In this document: positions 19,641 to 31,276 of the stretch, piece by piece
Position numbering within the stretch: the first letter of the stretch is position 1
How the letters are laid out: every line of letters starts with the position of its first letter
Assembly: GCA_948567375.1 (NCBI GenBank)
Contig: OX419760.1
Span: 806,001 to 870,000, forward strand
Length of the DNA: 64,000 nucleotides
Direction of reading: 5' to 3'
Origin: Lunularia cruciata
Lineage: Eukaryota > Streptophyta > Marchantiopsida > Lunulariales > Lunulariaceae
The notes under the pieces: model-generated
Databases searched by the model: none
Told to the model about the DNA's origin: nothing
Seen by the model: only the letters and a program-made list of their open reading frames with translations
Made by a program: the position numbers and the translations under genes

Positions 19641-21777
19641 GGTGTATAGACCTTCCTTGAAGGTCCCACCAAATGAAAGATCCCCCTCTGGTTATCCAAT
19701 AGGACAACACCAGGTGTAAACCGCACTCTCTCAAAGGCCGGTCTAGCTGGCAACTCCTCCAGTCTAGCCGTTGCTGCCTGCCATAAACCATTGGTCGCTG
19801 AACGGATCCCATGCTCCTCAACCAAGTCAGATCCACTACCAACCACCTCTGCTCTAGTAGTAGGAACTGCACCATCCCTACTCTCACACAACGTGGCAGC
19901 CAACCGGAATACTGGGGCTGGGTCAACTCCCAATGTAAACATGTCATTGGCTGAAAATAAAGGATGCCGCATAATCAGCTGAGCCGCCCCCAACATCATG
20001 CTAGACTCAGTCTGTGTAGTAGCAGGTGGCTGACTAGCAGGTACTCCATCACCACCTACCACACCTGCACTGGGACGTCTAGGAACCATGGATGTCGTCT
20101 GTAATGCCTCAGATAGCGTGAAAGACTGGGGAAGTCTGACCTGTCTCCCAACCTCTCCTCTCTGTGGGTCCAACTCCACTGATGCTCCTCTAGGCTCTGG
20201 AGCATGTACTGCACTCCTAGTCACTGCTACAGATGCATCCACCTGTGCTGCTCCGCACATGAATTCCAAAGCATCTCTATCACCAGCATATGAGGTGGAA
20301 GCCTCAACACCCAAATCTGATCTCCTCTGAGCAATAGCCATACTAGCCAATCTTTGCTCCAACTGCTCAATCCGAGTAGCCATAGCTGTGTCAGAAGTAA
20401 GGGCAGGTACTGCACCCCTACTAGGTGTAGATCCTCTACCACCACTTCTACCACCTCGTCCTCCATGAACTGGAGCTCCTCTACTACCTGCCATAGCAGC
20501 CCTACCACTCCGTAACTCCGGGTGTAGGTCAAAACACCGGTCACTAGTGTGACCAAATCTGTGGCAGTGCTCACACTGCCTCTGTCTAACTCCACTAAGC
20601 CCTCCACTCGCTCCATAGGATCTGGGCTGTCCACCCTATCCTTGAAAACCAACTGGGCATGGTGCACTCTACTGCACTCTAGAAGAAGTCACAACCGTGG
20701 ATGAGGTCTCTCTACCAAATCCAGCTGTCACCACTCTCTCCTCCACCATGTTGAGCTCAATACGCTCAGCCAAACCAAAGACTACTGCCAAAGTGGGCGA
20801 AGTAGCCTACAACAACGTAGCATCACGAACTCTACGTCGCAACTCTCTGTCCAGTATCCCATACCAAAACTGGACTGCTTGGGCCTCAATAACTCCCTAA
20901 GTGAAACTGATCAGCCGCCTCATGCGAGTATATGCCTTGCGTAGGCTCTTTCCAGCTTTCCGCTGGAACTCCTGCAAGCTCCTCAGCTTGTCAGTCCGCA
21001 CTCCCTGGTAGTTCTGCCTCAAACATAGGAAGAACTCAACCATGGGGTTAAACCCCGGTACCACACCACCTCCTGCAGCGGTACCTCCACTTGTAGTAGC
21101 ACTATCTCCAGCTAGTGCACCTCCACTAGCTCCACCAACACTACTTGAGCTAGAACTCGTGGGTATAGCCGATCTACTCATGGCCACCGAGCCTGAAGTA
21201 ATGGAGACGTAGTGTGGAGACCAATACTGTCTCCATAACTCAATCTCCTCCAAATAAGCTCTCCTGAACTCATGGTAGTCATCCATCGGCGGACCCTCCA
21301 GATGCTCGAACAACCCCTTCAATGCCATGAAGGGTGTGAACAAAGTCGGGTGCCGCATCTGCTGCAGATCACACCAACTATCAAACTCCTGGATGAAGTC
21401 ATCCAACTCAATGGTACTCACTGTACCAGAGTAACGCCTAGGGCCTTTGGAGGCCCCATAAATCTTGTCCATGTCACACAACAACGGTGCGGACACACCA
21501 AGTGCACTCTCAACTGAATCAGCTCCTGTGTCGAACTCCAACTCAGAGTCAATCTCCTCCCTCACTGGGACCTGAGATACAGGCTGATATCGAGCACCAC
21601 TTTGAGTAAACCCACTGTGTACTGCAAGGCTAACTCCTTTGGAATCTCCAAAAAACTCCGTCGTGACAAAGTAACCACACCAACAAACCCGAACCACCAA
21701 CTGCAACCGCAAGTCGCAACCGCAAGTACCCTACCAACTGCCAACACCACCGCGTGCCAACACCAACTAAACACCAC
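19641..21777 (-). pseudogene. Element 1 gag
   Basis: Starts at an ATG at 21777 (which needs a small frameshift near 21720) or at 21712. Gag-like helices include TVSTIELDDFIQEFDSWCDL, MDDYHEFRRAYLEEIELWRQ and YQGVRTDKLRSLQEFQRKAG, separated by a Ser/Gly/Ala linker. A CCHC knuckle, C-EH-C-HRFG-H-TSDR-C, lies at about 20530-20575, followed by a Gly/Arg-rich tract (MAGSRGAPVHGGRGGRSGGR). About 130 bases present in element 2, which include a second knuckle, are missing. Stops are TAG in each case I read. Confidence 0.8.
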
Positions 21778-23028
21778 CCACTAATGTAACTCTAACCGAG
21801 ATAACTACACTAGGGGAAAGGGCAACCTGTAACCTGCCATCATAACATGCACTCTCACGGTCTGCAGGTCATCACTTCCTGCCTCACCGGAGAGAAACAA
21901 AGGTAGTCTGACTGGTCATCACTCCAGCCTCACCACCGAGAGCACACCAGAGCACCAACGCTCAAAAGTCAAGGCACCTCACACAAACGTGGTGCACAAA
22001 TAGGAAGCAGAGAATGGAGGGGATCCAATCACAAGAAATCTAAACGAAAACCCTCCATCTCATAACACAACACGGGACTGACTCTGCCACCATTTGGCAT
22101 TTGACATAAGAGCAGTTCGTATCTAAGTCCTAAGCTACCAGGATCACCAAGAATGGAATCAAACTGCCTCCTAGCCAAAGCTACATGTGTATAGATAACA
22201 GTGGCGCAGTCACTAGGACAACAAGTGAGGGTGGACCAGTTGGCTAGGGCACCAATCTAGGAACAAGAGATTTAGGGGTCAAACCCTGTTGCGCACAATC
22301 TAGCAAGAAAGGCAGATTTTGCCAACCAATGACCAAGATCTACTCTAAACTAGCTAGCCTCACACCAGCAAGCTGGCTTGCTAGCCCTTCTGGCCCTTCT
22401 AGGCCTTCGTAGCCTCTCATAGCCCACAGCCCTATGCCTTGAAGCCTTGAAATGCCAAAATTCAGCCAAATGAGGCCTTTCTTGTTACCACTTCAAAACC
22501 TCCTCCAAAATTGGTGAAACTTCTCCAAATCTGCAAAAGTCCTCCAAACTAGCAAAACTCCTCCAAATCTGGCCAAACAGTGAAAACTCCTCCAAATCTG
22601 GCCCAAAATCTGACGTAAAATCTGACGTAAACCCTAAAGATGGCTGTCCGCCAAATCCCCCGCTAACTTTCTACTCGAGCCAAATTGACAAAACGGGTTT
22701 TTCCAAATCACAATTTCATGAGAAGAGCTTCCAAACTCCACCTTCAATTTCACTTTCTGAGCACAACTTGTAGCAAATTGGTCCTGCCTTCACCTCCTGA
22801 GCTCAAAATCACAACACTGCTCAAAAATTGCTCCTTCTTTGCTCGAAATTTGGCCAGCGCTTCTGCACACCGTCCGCCTAACTGCCAAATTTGAATCACT
22901 TGAACGAGCTTCTGCACACTAGGGAAACACAGAACTTGAATCAAGCTACCACGATCCACCGAGCTTGGAGATACCACCAACACTCAACGTTCCTGCACCC
23001 GATTTCCCTCTGACTTCACTTCTTTGAT
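21778..23028 (-). other. Element 1 leader between A1 and gag, with PBS-like site
   Basis: Long untranslated leader shared with element 2 (43413-44460). On the minus strand at about 22080-22096 it contains TGGTGGCAGAGTCAG, which resembles the initiator tRNA-Met site TGGTATCAGAGCCAG with a few mismatches. If this is the real primer site, it sits about 930 bases inside A1, much farther than in a normal LTR element. No gene is seen here. Confidence 0.55.
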
Positions 23029-23478
23029 GTAATCAGATTGCTTAACACTTTCAACTCAACTCAACTCAGATCATTACTTGATCTGTCACTCTATAAACTG
23101 CCAACAACTAGGCACTGATTACAATCAAGTCACACCCACTCAAGCATAGAGAATCCAGGTGATGCTCGCCGGTCTCTGTCCACCATAGCCAGGAACTCAA
23201 AGGCTCAACATCAGAGAAGTGAGCTCTCTCGAGCTCACTTCGAAACTATACCCCCTGGACTCGAGCTAGCACTGGAACCCTAACGGTCCCACTGACGGCA
23301 CACTCGACGGTGCGAATGGTGCAAAGTGACGGTGGGCCCCACCGTGAAGTCAGTACCCCTAACACCAAATCAGACTGTTGGAAAGTAGTCCTTGAGAAAC
23401 TACTAGAATAACTCTAACTACTATCATTGGAACTCCAGTGTCCAAGCAACTAGATGTGGAACTACAAATGGCGTGACA
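23029..23478 (-). repeat. Element 1 repeat A1 (5' terminus)
   Basis: Plus-strand TGTAATCAGATTGC ... GGCGTGACA, ending at the TTAT duplication. It pairs with A2 (14745-15193). Unlike A2, it has no B copy attached on its inner side. Confidence 0.9.
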
Positions 23479-23482
23479 TTAT

Positions 23483-26400
23483 TGGCATGGAGCAATTTCC
23501 GTAAACACAATTGACCACCCCCTAAATGGAAGTGCACACCAAGATGAATAGAGTGTTCAAATAAGAAATTGATGGGTTCTTTATGGCACAGCCTTAAAGA
23601 GAATTTTGGTACCCTAAAATAAGGTGTAGTAAAATTGAAACATCAGTAAAATGTTTTATGGGTCCTATGGTGCATTTGAGCATTCTTTTCTGAGACGGGC
23701 GAGCAAAGGGTTACGAGTATGATTAGGTAACCTTAATAACAAAGAATAATTATATTGAAAGGGTAGCCAGTACTAATGTGACATGTGTTACAATATCAAA
23801 GGAGAGATTCATGATACCTTGGCCTTGGCCATAAATATTTGAATCTGCTTGCGTTGCAAAAACTCTAATTGATATCCGAGTCATTTTTAGACACAAGTAT
23901 GTGCAAGTAATTTGAATTTGGTTCTCACCAATTTCCTCACTAAATAGAAGATGGGGTGCAAAGAGGACAAACAAGATCACAAAATTATAAGGCAAATTGA
24001 AATTGAAGATGAGTGCAAAAGGCAACCTTGAACATGTGAATAGGTGACAAGGAAATATTTTAAATATGAAGCATAGATTGTTAGCAAAATGAAATTATGT
24101 CTGACTGACTTTGATGAAATTGTACACAATTAATTAAATCTATAGAATCAAGAAGTATGAAGACTGATAAAAAAACACCTTTGCAAGGTGAAATCAAAGT
24201 AGTATTGTCTATGATGACCCATTTAAGAGCTCTTCTTGAAGTTTGTTGTTTGTTCCTCTTGGATTCCAAGACCTTCTCAACCTTGTATCAATTGGATCCT
24301 CTTCCATACGGATTGGAGTAGACTCTATGGGTTCCCAAGGTACTACTATTGGGTTGATGTGTACTAGAAGGAGAGGAGAGGATGAGAAGTTTAGAATGGT
24401 ACATCCTCATTTTGCACAATTATTGTATTATTTAGATAATCTTGAACACTTTAAACAAATTCAATGTGGTTGTGCTGAGAAACCTATGCAAAAGAGTACT
24501 TATTGCTCTTGAGTCCATGTGGAGGAGATGGGTGTCACTTTTTGACATTTGTGGTGATTATATGTCTACACATATCATCTTAGTCGCATTTGTGCACTTC
24601 AATTATATGGCCACTTATCTAGTGAAATTTGACAAAATCCAAAGTCTATGAATGAAGAGAAGTTATACAAAAAGTTTGCAAGTTATATGAATTATTACAA
24701 AGCTGCTTGTGATTGGAAAGTGAAGTCCACTAAGAAGGTTTGATAGAAAGTGAATTGAACAAGGATGGAGAACCATCAATGACAAAATTGAATCAAAAAT
24801 GTTTCCTTTCTAGAGGATGGATTAAATGTTTGGAAGTAAGGCAAATATCTCACCTTACAATGGTAAGTTTAGTTGTAAGAAAGTCTTGAAAGATAATGTA
24901 GAGCTCTACCAAGATAATGAGATGGAAATAATCCATGACAATGAGGATGAAATGAATGTGAAAAAACTTGAAATTTCATTTTTAGGTATAGTTCCCAATG
25001 CCCAAGACCCTTCCTCCTTCTCTTCTATGTTTTTCATGTGGCACTAGAATACACTCTCGGGTCGGATCTACACAAGGTGGACAATAGATCATATTCTTTT
25101 ATTACATGTCAATCAAATTTGGAACATGTTTCATTTTCCGAGCTTCAATTGCTGCCTACAGCCTTCCTTAGACTTGAGTAATAATCCTAAGTATGAAATA
25201 GATCTAAAATCTATTGAAATGGACAATCTGTTGGAAACCAAACTCAAAAAAGTGGCCAAAGGCCGTAGGACTGCTCAATAGGTTGGGATACTATTTGACA
25301 AAAAAAGGGTGGATATTCTAGAAATTTATGATTTAGGGCTTTACCCAAGACCAATAGGAGAGGCACTTTGGCCTTTCTTCTCCATATACAACCTCAACAC
25401 ATAAAGGAAAAACACAATGTTCAACTTGAATCTGTTAAGCATGTTGCTAGCATTCATTTTGTGCCAGGATCAAATTGTTTTTTACTTTCATTTGGAGCTA
25501 TCGTAACATGAGCTAATCATGCTATAATCACAACTTAACGATAACAAGAAGCTTTAATATCTACCATTTTCTTGAGTCTAGTCTTTATTGGGTTTCAAGG
25601 AATTCAATATATAGAGGCCTCTCTTAGGTAAACTAAGACCTAAGGTCACCGAACCAACACCCAAAAAAACTTTTAAAATGACTTGCTAAAAAAATATGTT
25701 GGAAAATAGAAGACAAAAATCATTTTGAAAAATACATAGATCTATATTTGAATAGATTAAAAATATCATGTGTGAAGAGGATCCGTATTGGTTCTTTAGG
25801 TCAATTAAATGGTCAAAATAGCCAAAATAGAATGAAAAGTATGGTAGAACATCTTTATATTTTTTTGATCAAACTGATTGTGCAAAAACACAACCTAACT
25901 ACCTATGTTGGTTTTAGGTATATGTACTTACTTGTGTAAGGTCATTTGAGCTTGTATTTGGAGTGTGGCATTAATTAATTTAGCCTATAATGCTTAGTAC
26001 TCAAACATTAGCAAGAGATATTTTTGCTATCTCTTTATTACAAATTTCAAGCAAATTCACTTGGTGTCCTTGAACTAATAAGCATCTTTTGGTTAACCTA
26101 GCCTGCTCCATCCCTCAAGGACCAACAAGGGGTAGTACAAGAATATATGCATGTTGTTCATCAACTACACCTTTTGGTCTGATCTTAGGCCCTAACTCAC
26201 CCTCCATAGATGAACCTTGTGGTGGAACCTTAGGTTTTTGGTGCATTGGGTTCTCACCAATGCTTCCTTTACTCAAGCCAACATTCTTGCTTCCACTTCA
26301 TCCAACCTGCTCACATTGATGCATCTGCCTAAGGCAGAATGCTCCCCCACCAATATATTTTGACATCCCATAGCTTTTGCAGACCGCTTAGTCTCATTCA

Positions 26401-26800
26401 CCTTCAGCACAAGAACGCTTGATCAGTGAGCTATTACGCATTCTTTCAAAGGTGGATGCTTTTATGTAAACCTCCGGGGTGTCTTTGCACTCCTACCTCC
26501 TTTACTCCTTTAGCGGTCATTTGGGGACCTTTGTTAGTGATATGGGTTGTTCTCCTCTTGATAATGAAGCTTTTCTCCCACTATCTCATTGGTTGACCCG
26601 TACTCCCTATTGAGTCCTATCTAGTATTTAGAGTTTGCCTTGATTTGGTATTGTTCTTGCAGCCCGCACCAAAATAGTGCTTTACTTCTTTTCATTTTCA
26701 CTTATAAAGACTTCATTATTAGAATGAGTAATTTGTCATTAATTGATTTTTTAAAATTTTTTTATGTTTATTATGGTCTGTCTTTCTTGCCATACCAACA
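23483..26800. other. Anonymous AT-rich DNA
   Basis: Short plus-strand frames (24243-24512, 24442-24651, 24826-25047, 26089-26319) have no motif I recognise and no shared reading frame. This may be a decayed, unidentified element. I cannot support a gene. Confidence 0.35.
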
Positions 26801-27260
26801 GAGGAGGAAAGAGCAGCCCTAGATAAGGATAAAGAAGATGGTGATGGTGAATGGGAGCATGAATCAAAGGTAGGGTGTGTGAGATTGGGACCTTCTTCCA
26901 CCTTGGCTTCCTTTATGTAAGATCTTTCCAATCAATCAAAATTGAGAATTGAGTCCATGGAAGCAAAAGAAAGATGCAGATTGGAAAAAATAAAAGCTCA
27001 ACAATCAGCCAATATCAACAAGATACAAGTGAACGCAAAGGTGGAAAATAAGTTGAGGTGCAAAAGATGAGATCCAAAGTAGAGAAACTCTGCATAAAAG
27101 AGAGATATGCAAAGTCAAGGTGCTTCCATTCAATGACATTGGAATTGGCTAGGTCAAGGAAAACACCTAAAGAGATCAAATTTATAATGAGTACTATTAG
27201 TCAAATAGATGGCATATCTTTAGATGATACTAATGCTCTAGGGATCATAGCTACCACATA
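26801..27260 (+). pseudogene. Possible coiled-coil coding remnant
   Basis: The plus strand near 26800-27060 reads an acidic run (LDKDKEDGDGEWEHESK) and then SKLRIESMEAKERCRLEKIK and VNAKVENKLRC, a Lys/Glu-rich helical pattern, with a short open segment after it (27058-27261). It recalls coiled-coil plant proteins such as remorins but lacks enough conserved residues to name. It could be an old exon or part of a retroelement. Confidence 0.25.
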
Positions 27261-27532
27261 AATCCCAAATTTCTAATTTTTATTCCAGACTACCATAGTG
27301 ATTACATTTACTTGGATTCTATAGAGTAGCCAAAAAGCAAAAATATGTTAGGCTTTCCTATGGAATAACTGATTTTACAAAATAAGTTCACATGTTGCTA
27401 GCATTTTACATACTACTCTTAGCAATAGAGTATTATTACAAAAAAGATTGTTGATAGATAGTAGAGTATTACCAAGTAGAATGTGAATAGCCAAGTATTA
27501 TAGAATGTGGATTTTTGTATCTCCCAAAAGAG

Positions 27533-27582
27533 AAAAATAAAATAAAATAAGATAAGATAAGATAAGATAAAATAAAATATTT
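27533..27582. repeat. Microsatellite (AAATA / GATAA)n
   Basis: A pentanucleotide run, AATAAAATAAAATAAGATAA with repeated GATAA units and back to AAATA, is about 50 bases long. It is a simple repeat of no evident function. Confidence 0.9.
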
Positions 27583-28024
27583 TGAACAAGTTTTCATATT
27601 GATTTTTGTTTCTATATTGATTTTGGAGGGTTGTTTGGAATTTTTTTTATTGTTTTTTGGAAGGTTGCAATGAATTTATGTTATTTTTATGATTTTTAGA
27701 TCCAAACAAGTTCTCATGGCTAGGTAAATGATTATGGTTAGATCATTTGATGACCTAGTCTATAAAAAGGTTGCATTATTCTATAAAGTTGGCCAGACAA
27801 GAGTTGTGTTATAAATCACATGTCAATCATAAGCAAAGTTGAGTAGTAGTTGGGACAATGAAGAATTAAGTTATAGTCATATTAAGGCCATTATAGTTAT
27901 ATAAAGATTATAGTCTAGTCTAGTTATAGTGATATATCCAACTTTCTCGAATTTCAAATGAATTTTTTTCCCCTATATTATACCTTTTCTTAATTTGAGT
28001 TTCTAAATGGACCATTAGTCTAGA
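27583..28024. other. AT-rich flank of element 2
   Basis: No gene seen. It ends at GTCT (28025-28028), the target duplication of element 2. Confidence 0.5.
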
Positions 28025-28028
28025 GTCT

Positions 28029-28118
28029 TGTTGTGTGTATATACATCGCTCTCAACATCATACACTATAGAAGCACAACTCACACATAAGTCATACATAG
28101 ACTCTAAAGTGCCACAAT
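28029..28118 (-). repeat. Element 2 terminal repeat B2
   Basis: TGTTGTGTGTATATACATCGC ... AAGTGCCACAAT, with an internal deletion of about 17 bases relative to B1 at 28565-28671. It shares ATACATCGC and TACATAGACTC with B1 of this element. Confidence 0.85.
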
Positions 28119-28562
28119 AATCACATTGCTTACCACTCTCAACTCAAATCAACTCAGATCAGTACTTGATTTGTCACTCTATAAACTGCCAACAACTGGG
28201 CACTTATTACAGTCAAGCCACACTCAACATAGAGAATCCAATTGACGCTCGCCGGCCTCTGTCCACCATAGCTAGGAACTCAAAGACTCAACATCAAAAA
28301 AGTGAGCTCTTTGGAGCTCACTTTGAAACTATACCCCCTGGACTCAAGCTAGCTCTGAAACCCTAACGGTCCCGCTGACGGCACACTCAATGGTGCAAAC
28401 GGTGCAAAGTGACGGTGGGCCTCACCGTGAAGTCAATACCTTGAACACAAAATTTGACCATCAGAAAGTAGTCTATGAGAAATTGCTGAAATAACTCTAA
28501 CTACTATCACTGGAACTCCAGAGTCCGAGCATCTAGATGCGGCACTACTAAATGGCATGATA
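28119..28562 (-). repeat. Element 2 repeat A2
   Basis: AATCACATTGCTTACCACTC ... GGCATGATA, matching A1 at 44461-44908. Diagnostic variants such as CATCTAGATGCGGCAC are shared with its own A1 rather than with element 1. Confidence 0.88.
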
Positions 28563-28564
28563 GC

Positions 28565-28671
28565 TGTTGTGCATATATACATCGCTACACAACATACATC
28601 ACTGTCAACATCATACCCTATAGAAGCACAACTCACATATAAGTCATACATAGACTCTAAAGTGCCACAAT
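28565..28671 (-). repeat. Element 2 repeat B1 (107 bases)
   Basis: TGTTGTGCATATATACATCGC ... AAGTGCCACAAT, separated from A2 by GC (28563-28564). On the inner side, the minus strand shows CCTAGGGTGGCAA just before B1. Confidence 0.88.
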
Positions 28672-28860
28672 TGCCACCCTAGGTGGCGGTAAGGTCCCTC
28701 TTACTCCAGATAGCCATCTACTCTAAGTATATGGTATACCCTCTAATGGGCAAAATGGGAGTTTGTGGTATACCCTCTATCACACACTAACATAGTAGTA
28801 GCCAGAAGAGCCACATAACATACACCTCAAACCTGCACGTACAAGTGCCAAGCTTGGGTC
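28672..28860 (-). pseudogene. Element 2 integrase tail and 3' non-coding, left of nested element
   Basis: The end of the integrase frame (MDPSLALVRAGLRCMLCGSS) continues here from 36699 across element 3. The same junction is uninterrupted in element 4 at 61850 (TTGGGTCCATAGT). The rest up to B1 is non-coding. Confidence 0.7.
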
Positions 28861-29547
28861 TGTGAGCCGGCCTGTCTCTCACTCAGGATGAACCTCTAGT
28901 GGCTATTATGGTAGCACACCATGGACTAAGAAGGCAAGGAACCCGAACTCCATCATACTCCTCCAAGGCTAACACTCCAAGACTCAAGACATTGCTCACT
29001 AGAGAACTCAATGAGAGAGATAGTTGCAAATGAAAGGATGATGAGTACCTCCTCACCCCTTGTTTATATACTTGTGAAAGAGTTACGTACCAAAGTTACT
29101 AATTACCGTAGTAACTCAAGTTACTAGACTAAAAGTCAAGTAAAGTCAAAAGTAGAAAGGAATATCCATTCACATGAGCATATTCCCCTAAGCATGTGGT
29201 CTTATCTTGACCCAACCACTAAGTCAAGGATTCCTTCACATGGGCTATCCTTGGACTAAAGAAGAATCCAAAACAAAAAGGCTTGCGGGCCCAAGAGTTC
29301 TCAACTCTTTCCTCAAAGCCAAACACCTAGGAATAATACCAAGTCAACACACTAAAATCCAAAATAGTGGTGCTCATCTTTTCTACTTCCTCTAAAGTAA
29401 AGTCCCCTCTATCTTAGCTATGACTAAATTTAGATAACCATGACTAATATAGAACCATCCTTCATCTCTATAAATAATATCTCTTAAGTACTTGTAATAC
29501 CAAGTTAAATATCACAATACCACACACATGCACAAATGTGTGTTACA
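28861..29547 (-). repeat. Element 3 3' LTR (687 bases)
   Basis: TGTGAGCCGGCCTGTCTC ... AATGTGTGTTACA. It is nearly identical to 36008-36694, and even the chance 62-codon ORF (29207-29395) is the same in both. Confidence 0.95.
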
Positions 29548-29558
29548 TTTACCCCCGG
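29548..29558 (-). other. Element 3 polypurine tract
   Basis: Minus-strand CCGGGGGTAAA lies directly upstream of the 3' LTR; it is the likely plus-strand primer. Confidence 0.7.
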
Positions 29559-29595
29559 ACTAAGTTTTCACTTTGTCCTCAAAGTGAAGGCCTCT

Positions 29596-30760
29596 CTACC
29601 TTCTATGGTACATCTTCAACTTATCATGGTTAATCCTATCAAAGTGTCTTCCTCCCAACTCCTTGAGATCATAAGTGTAATTGCCCCACACCTTCTCTAC
29701 TATGAAAGGTCCAAAGTACTTAGGCAAAAACTTCTTTTGCACTCTCTTGAATCGAATGGAACCAAACAACATTACCCAATCACCTTCTTTGAAAAGCTCC
29801 ACCTTCTTCTTGCCTTGCCTCTTGTCATAGCTCTCCTTTTGTTTCCTTTGGGCTTGGTCCACTTGAACCATAGCAACTGCTCTTGCCTCTTCAAACTCCA
29901 TGAGTTGATCCTTCCTTGACTTCTCATCACCTCCTTGTGCTTTATTCTATCTCCTATGAATGCTTTGGAAGGTAGGAAGATCAAAGTGAATAGGTTAGGT
30001 AGACTCAATACCATACACCAATTGAAATGGAGAAAATCTGGTGGAAGTCTTCATGGTTGTCCTATACTCCCACAAAACTGCATGAATCCTCTTGTCCCAA
30101 TGATGTTTAGCCCCCTCCATTTCTGCATCTTTGGCCAACATCATGCACAAGGTCTGATTGGTTCTCTCTACCAAGCCATTGGAATTTGGCTTATAGAATG
30201 TAGTTACTTTATGTGTGATAGAGAAATGTCGTAGCATGGCTGTAGTAATGCTTCCTGTAAACTCTCCTCCTCTATCAGAAACTAACTCCAAAGGGCATCC
30301 AAACCTAGTGATAATGCATTCATAAAGAAATCTACCCACTTCATCTTCATTCTTGTCCCTCAATGGTCTAGCCTCAACCCACTTGGTAAGGTAATCAGTA
30401 ACTAACTACCACAATGTACCAATTGTTCCTTGGGGTTCTATTGAGAGGACCTACAAAATCAATTCCCCACTTCTCAAAAGGTCCTAGCAATGGAATTGAT
30501 CTAAGTGGTGGAGTGGATGTAGACTTTCTAGCAAAAGCTTGAAAAACATGACAAGTTTTGCAATAATAAAGACAATCCTTGAAAATCACTCTCCAATGGT
30601 AACCTGCATCTAGAATCTTGAAAGCAGTCACCTTTCCTGCAAAGTGTCCTCCACATACTAAACCTTCATGAAACTCCTTTATGAGTAGGATAGACTCTTC
30701 CTTACCCACTGCTCTTTGAAGTAGACCATCTGCTCCTTGGTGAAAAAGAATATCCTCCAC
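29596..30760 (-). pseudogene. Element 3 integrase
   Basis: The zinc domain KEFHEGLVCGGHFAGK ... YYCKTCHVF (HHCC) lies at the end of the 30395-31213 segment, followed by KWGIDFVGPL (first Asp). A frameshift or stop near 30400 interrupts TKWVEARPL. The next segment (29995-30363) has ELVSDRGGEFTGSI (second Asp) and NGLVERTNQTL (Glu). The C-terminal segment (29596-29901) has VELFKEGDWVMLF, KKFLPKYFGPFIVEKV and HDKLKMYH, a standard gypsy end without a chromodomain. Confidence 0.9.
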
Positions 30761-31276
30761 CATTGTGTAAGGTCTAGATCTTGCTGCAAGGGCCTTCCTC
30801 TCCCTAGCATGCATCCCTTCTGGATAGTTACCTCTTGTCACAAAGTCCACAATCTCCTTGTACTCCATTGGAACCTCTTGAGTGACTGAGATTGTCATGA
30901 GCTCCTCATCCAGGAAGGAATCATCCACTAGCTCATCTCCATCATGATCATAGGCTCTAGATAACAAATCAGCATTTGCATGTTTCTTTCCTGGCCTATC
31001 CTCAATGGTGTAGTCATACTCAGACAAGAGTATCATCCATCTTGCTAGTCTCCCTTCAACATTAGGCTTGTTGAAGATGTACTTCAAAGCCTTGTGATCC
31101 ATGACAATGGTGGCTTTCCCTCCAATCAAGTAGTGTATAAACTTCTTGAGACCAAAGATCACTCCCAACCCTTCTCTCTTCGTGACAGAGTAGTTCTTCT
31201 CTGCTGAAACCATCTGCCTACTAGCATAAGCTATTGGATGATCATGCCCATCTTGGTCTAATTGACTAAGAGTGCA
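30761..31276 (-). pseudogene. Element 3 RNase H
   Basis: GLKKFIHYLIGGKATIVMDHKALKYIFNK and YDYTIEDRPGKKHANADLLSR are the RNase H end motifs (catalytic Asp in MDHKAL and ANADLLSR). A single TGA at about 31276 separates it from ILYTDASNVAI (first Asp) at the end of the RT segment. Confidence 0.88.

Larger units (their letters stand above)
14638..23478 (-). mobile_element. Element 1: Ty3/gypsy-type element with split direct repeats and a DNA methyltransferase
   Basis: The element is 8.84 kb and flanked by TTAT (14634-14637 and 23479-23482). Plus-strand ends are TGTCGTGCG... and ...GGCGTGACA. In coding orientation it reads A1 (23478-23029), leader, gag with zinc knuckle, protease, C5 methyltransferase, reverse transcriptase, RNase H, integrase, B1 (15237-15196), a 2-base spacer, A2 (15193-14745), B2 (14744-14638). 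A1 and A2 are about 95 percent identical by eye. Integrase is cut short by a deletion that joins its core to a truncated B1 at about 15238. All long minus-strand frames from 21712 to 15065 lie in the same register. Confidence 0.85.

Noticed and set aside
26801-27260. Remorin-like gene
   Set aside because: Only general Lys/Glu-rich helical similarity; no conserved remorin signature and no intact frame.
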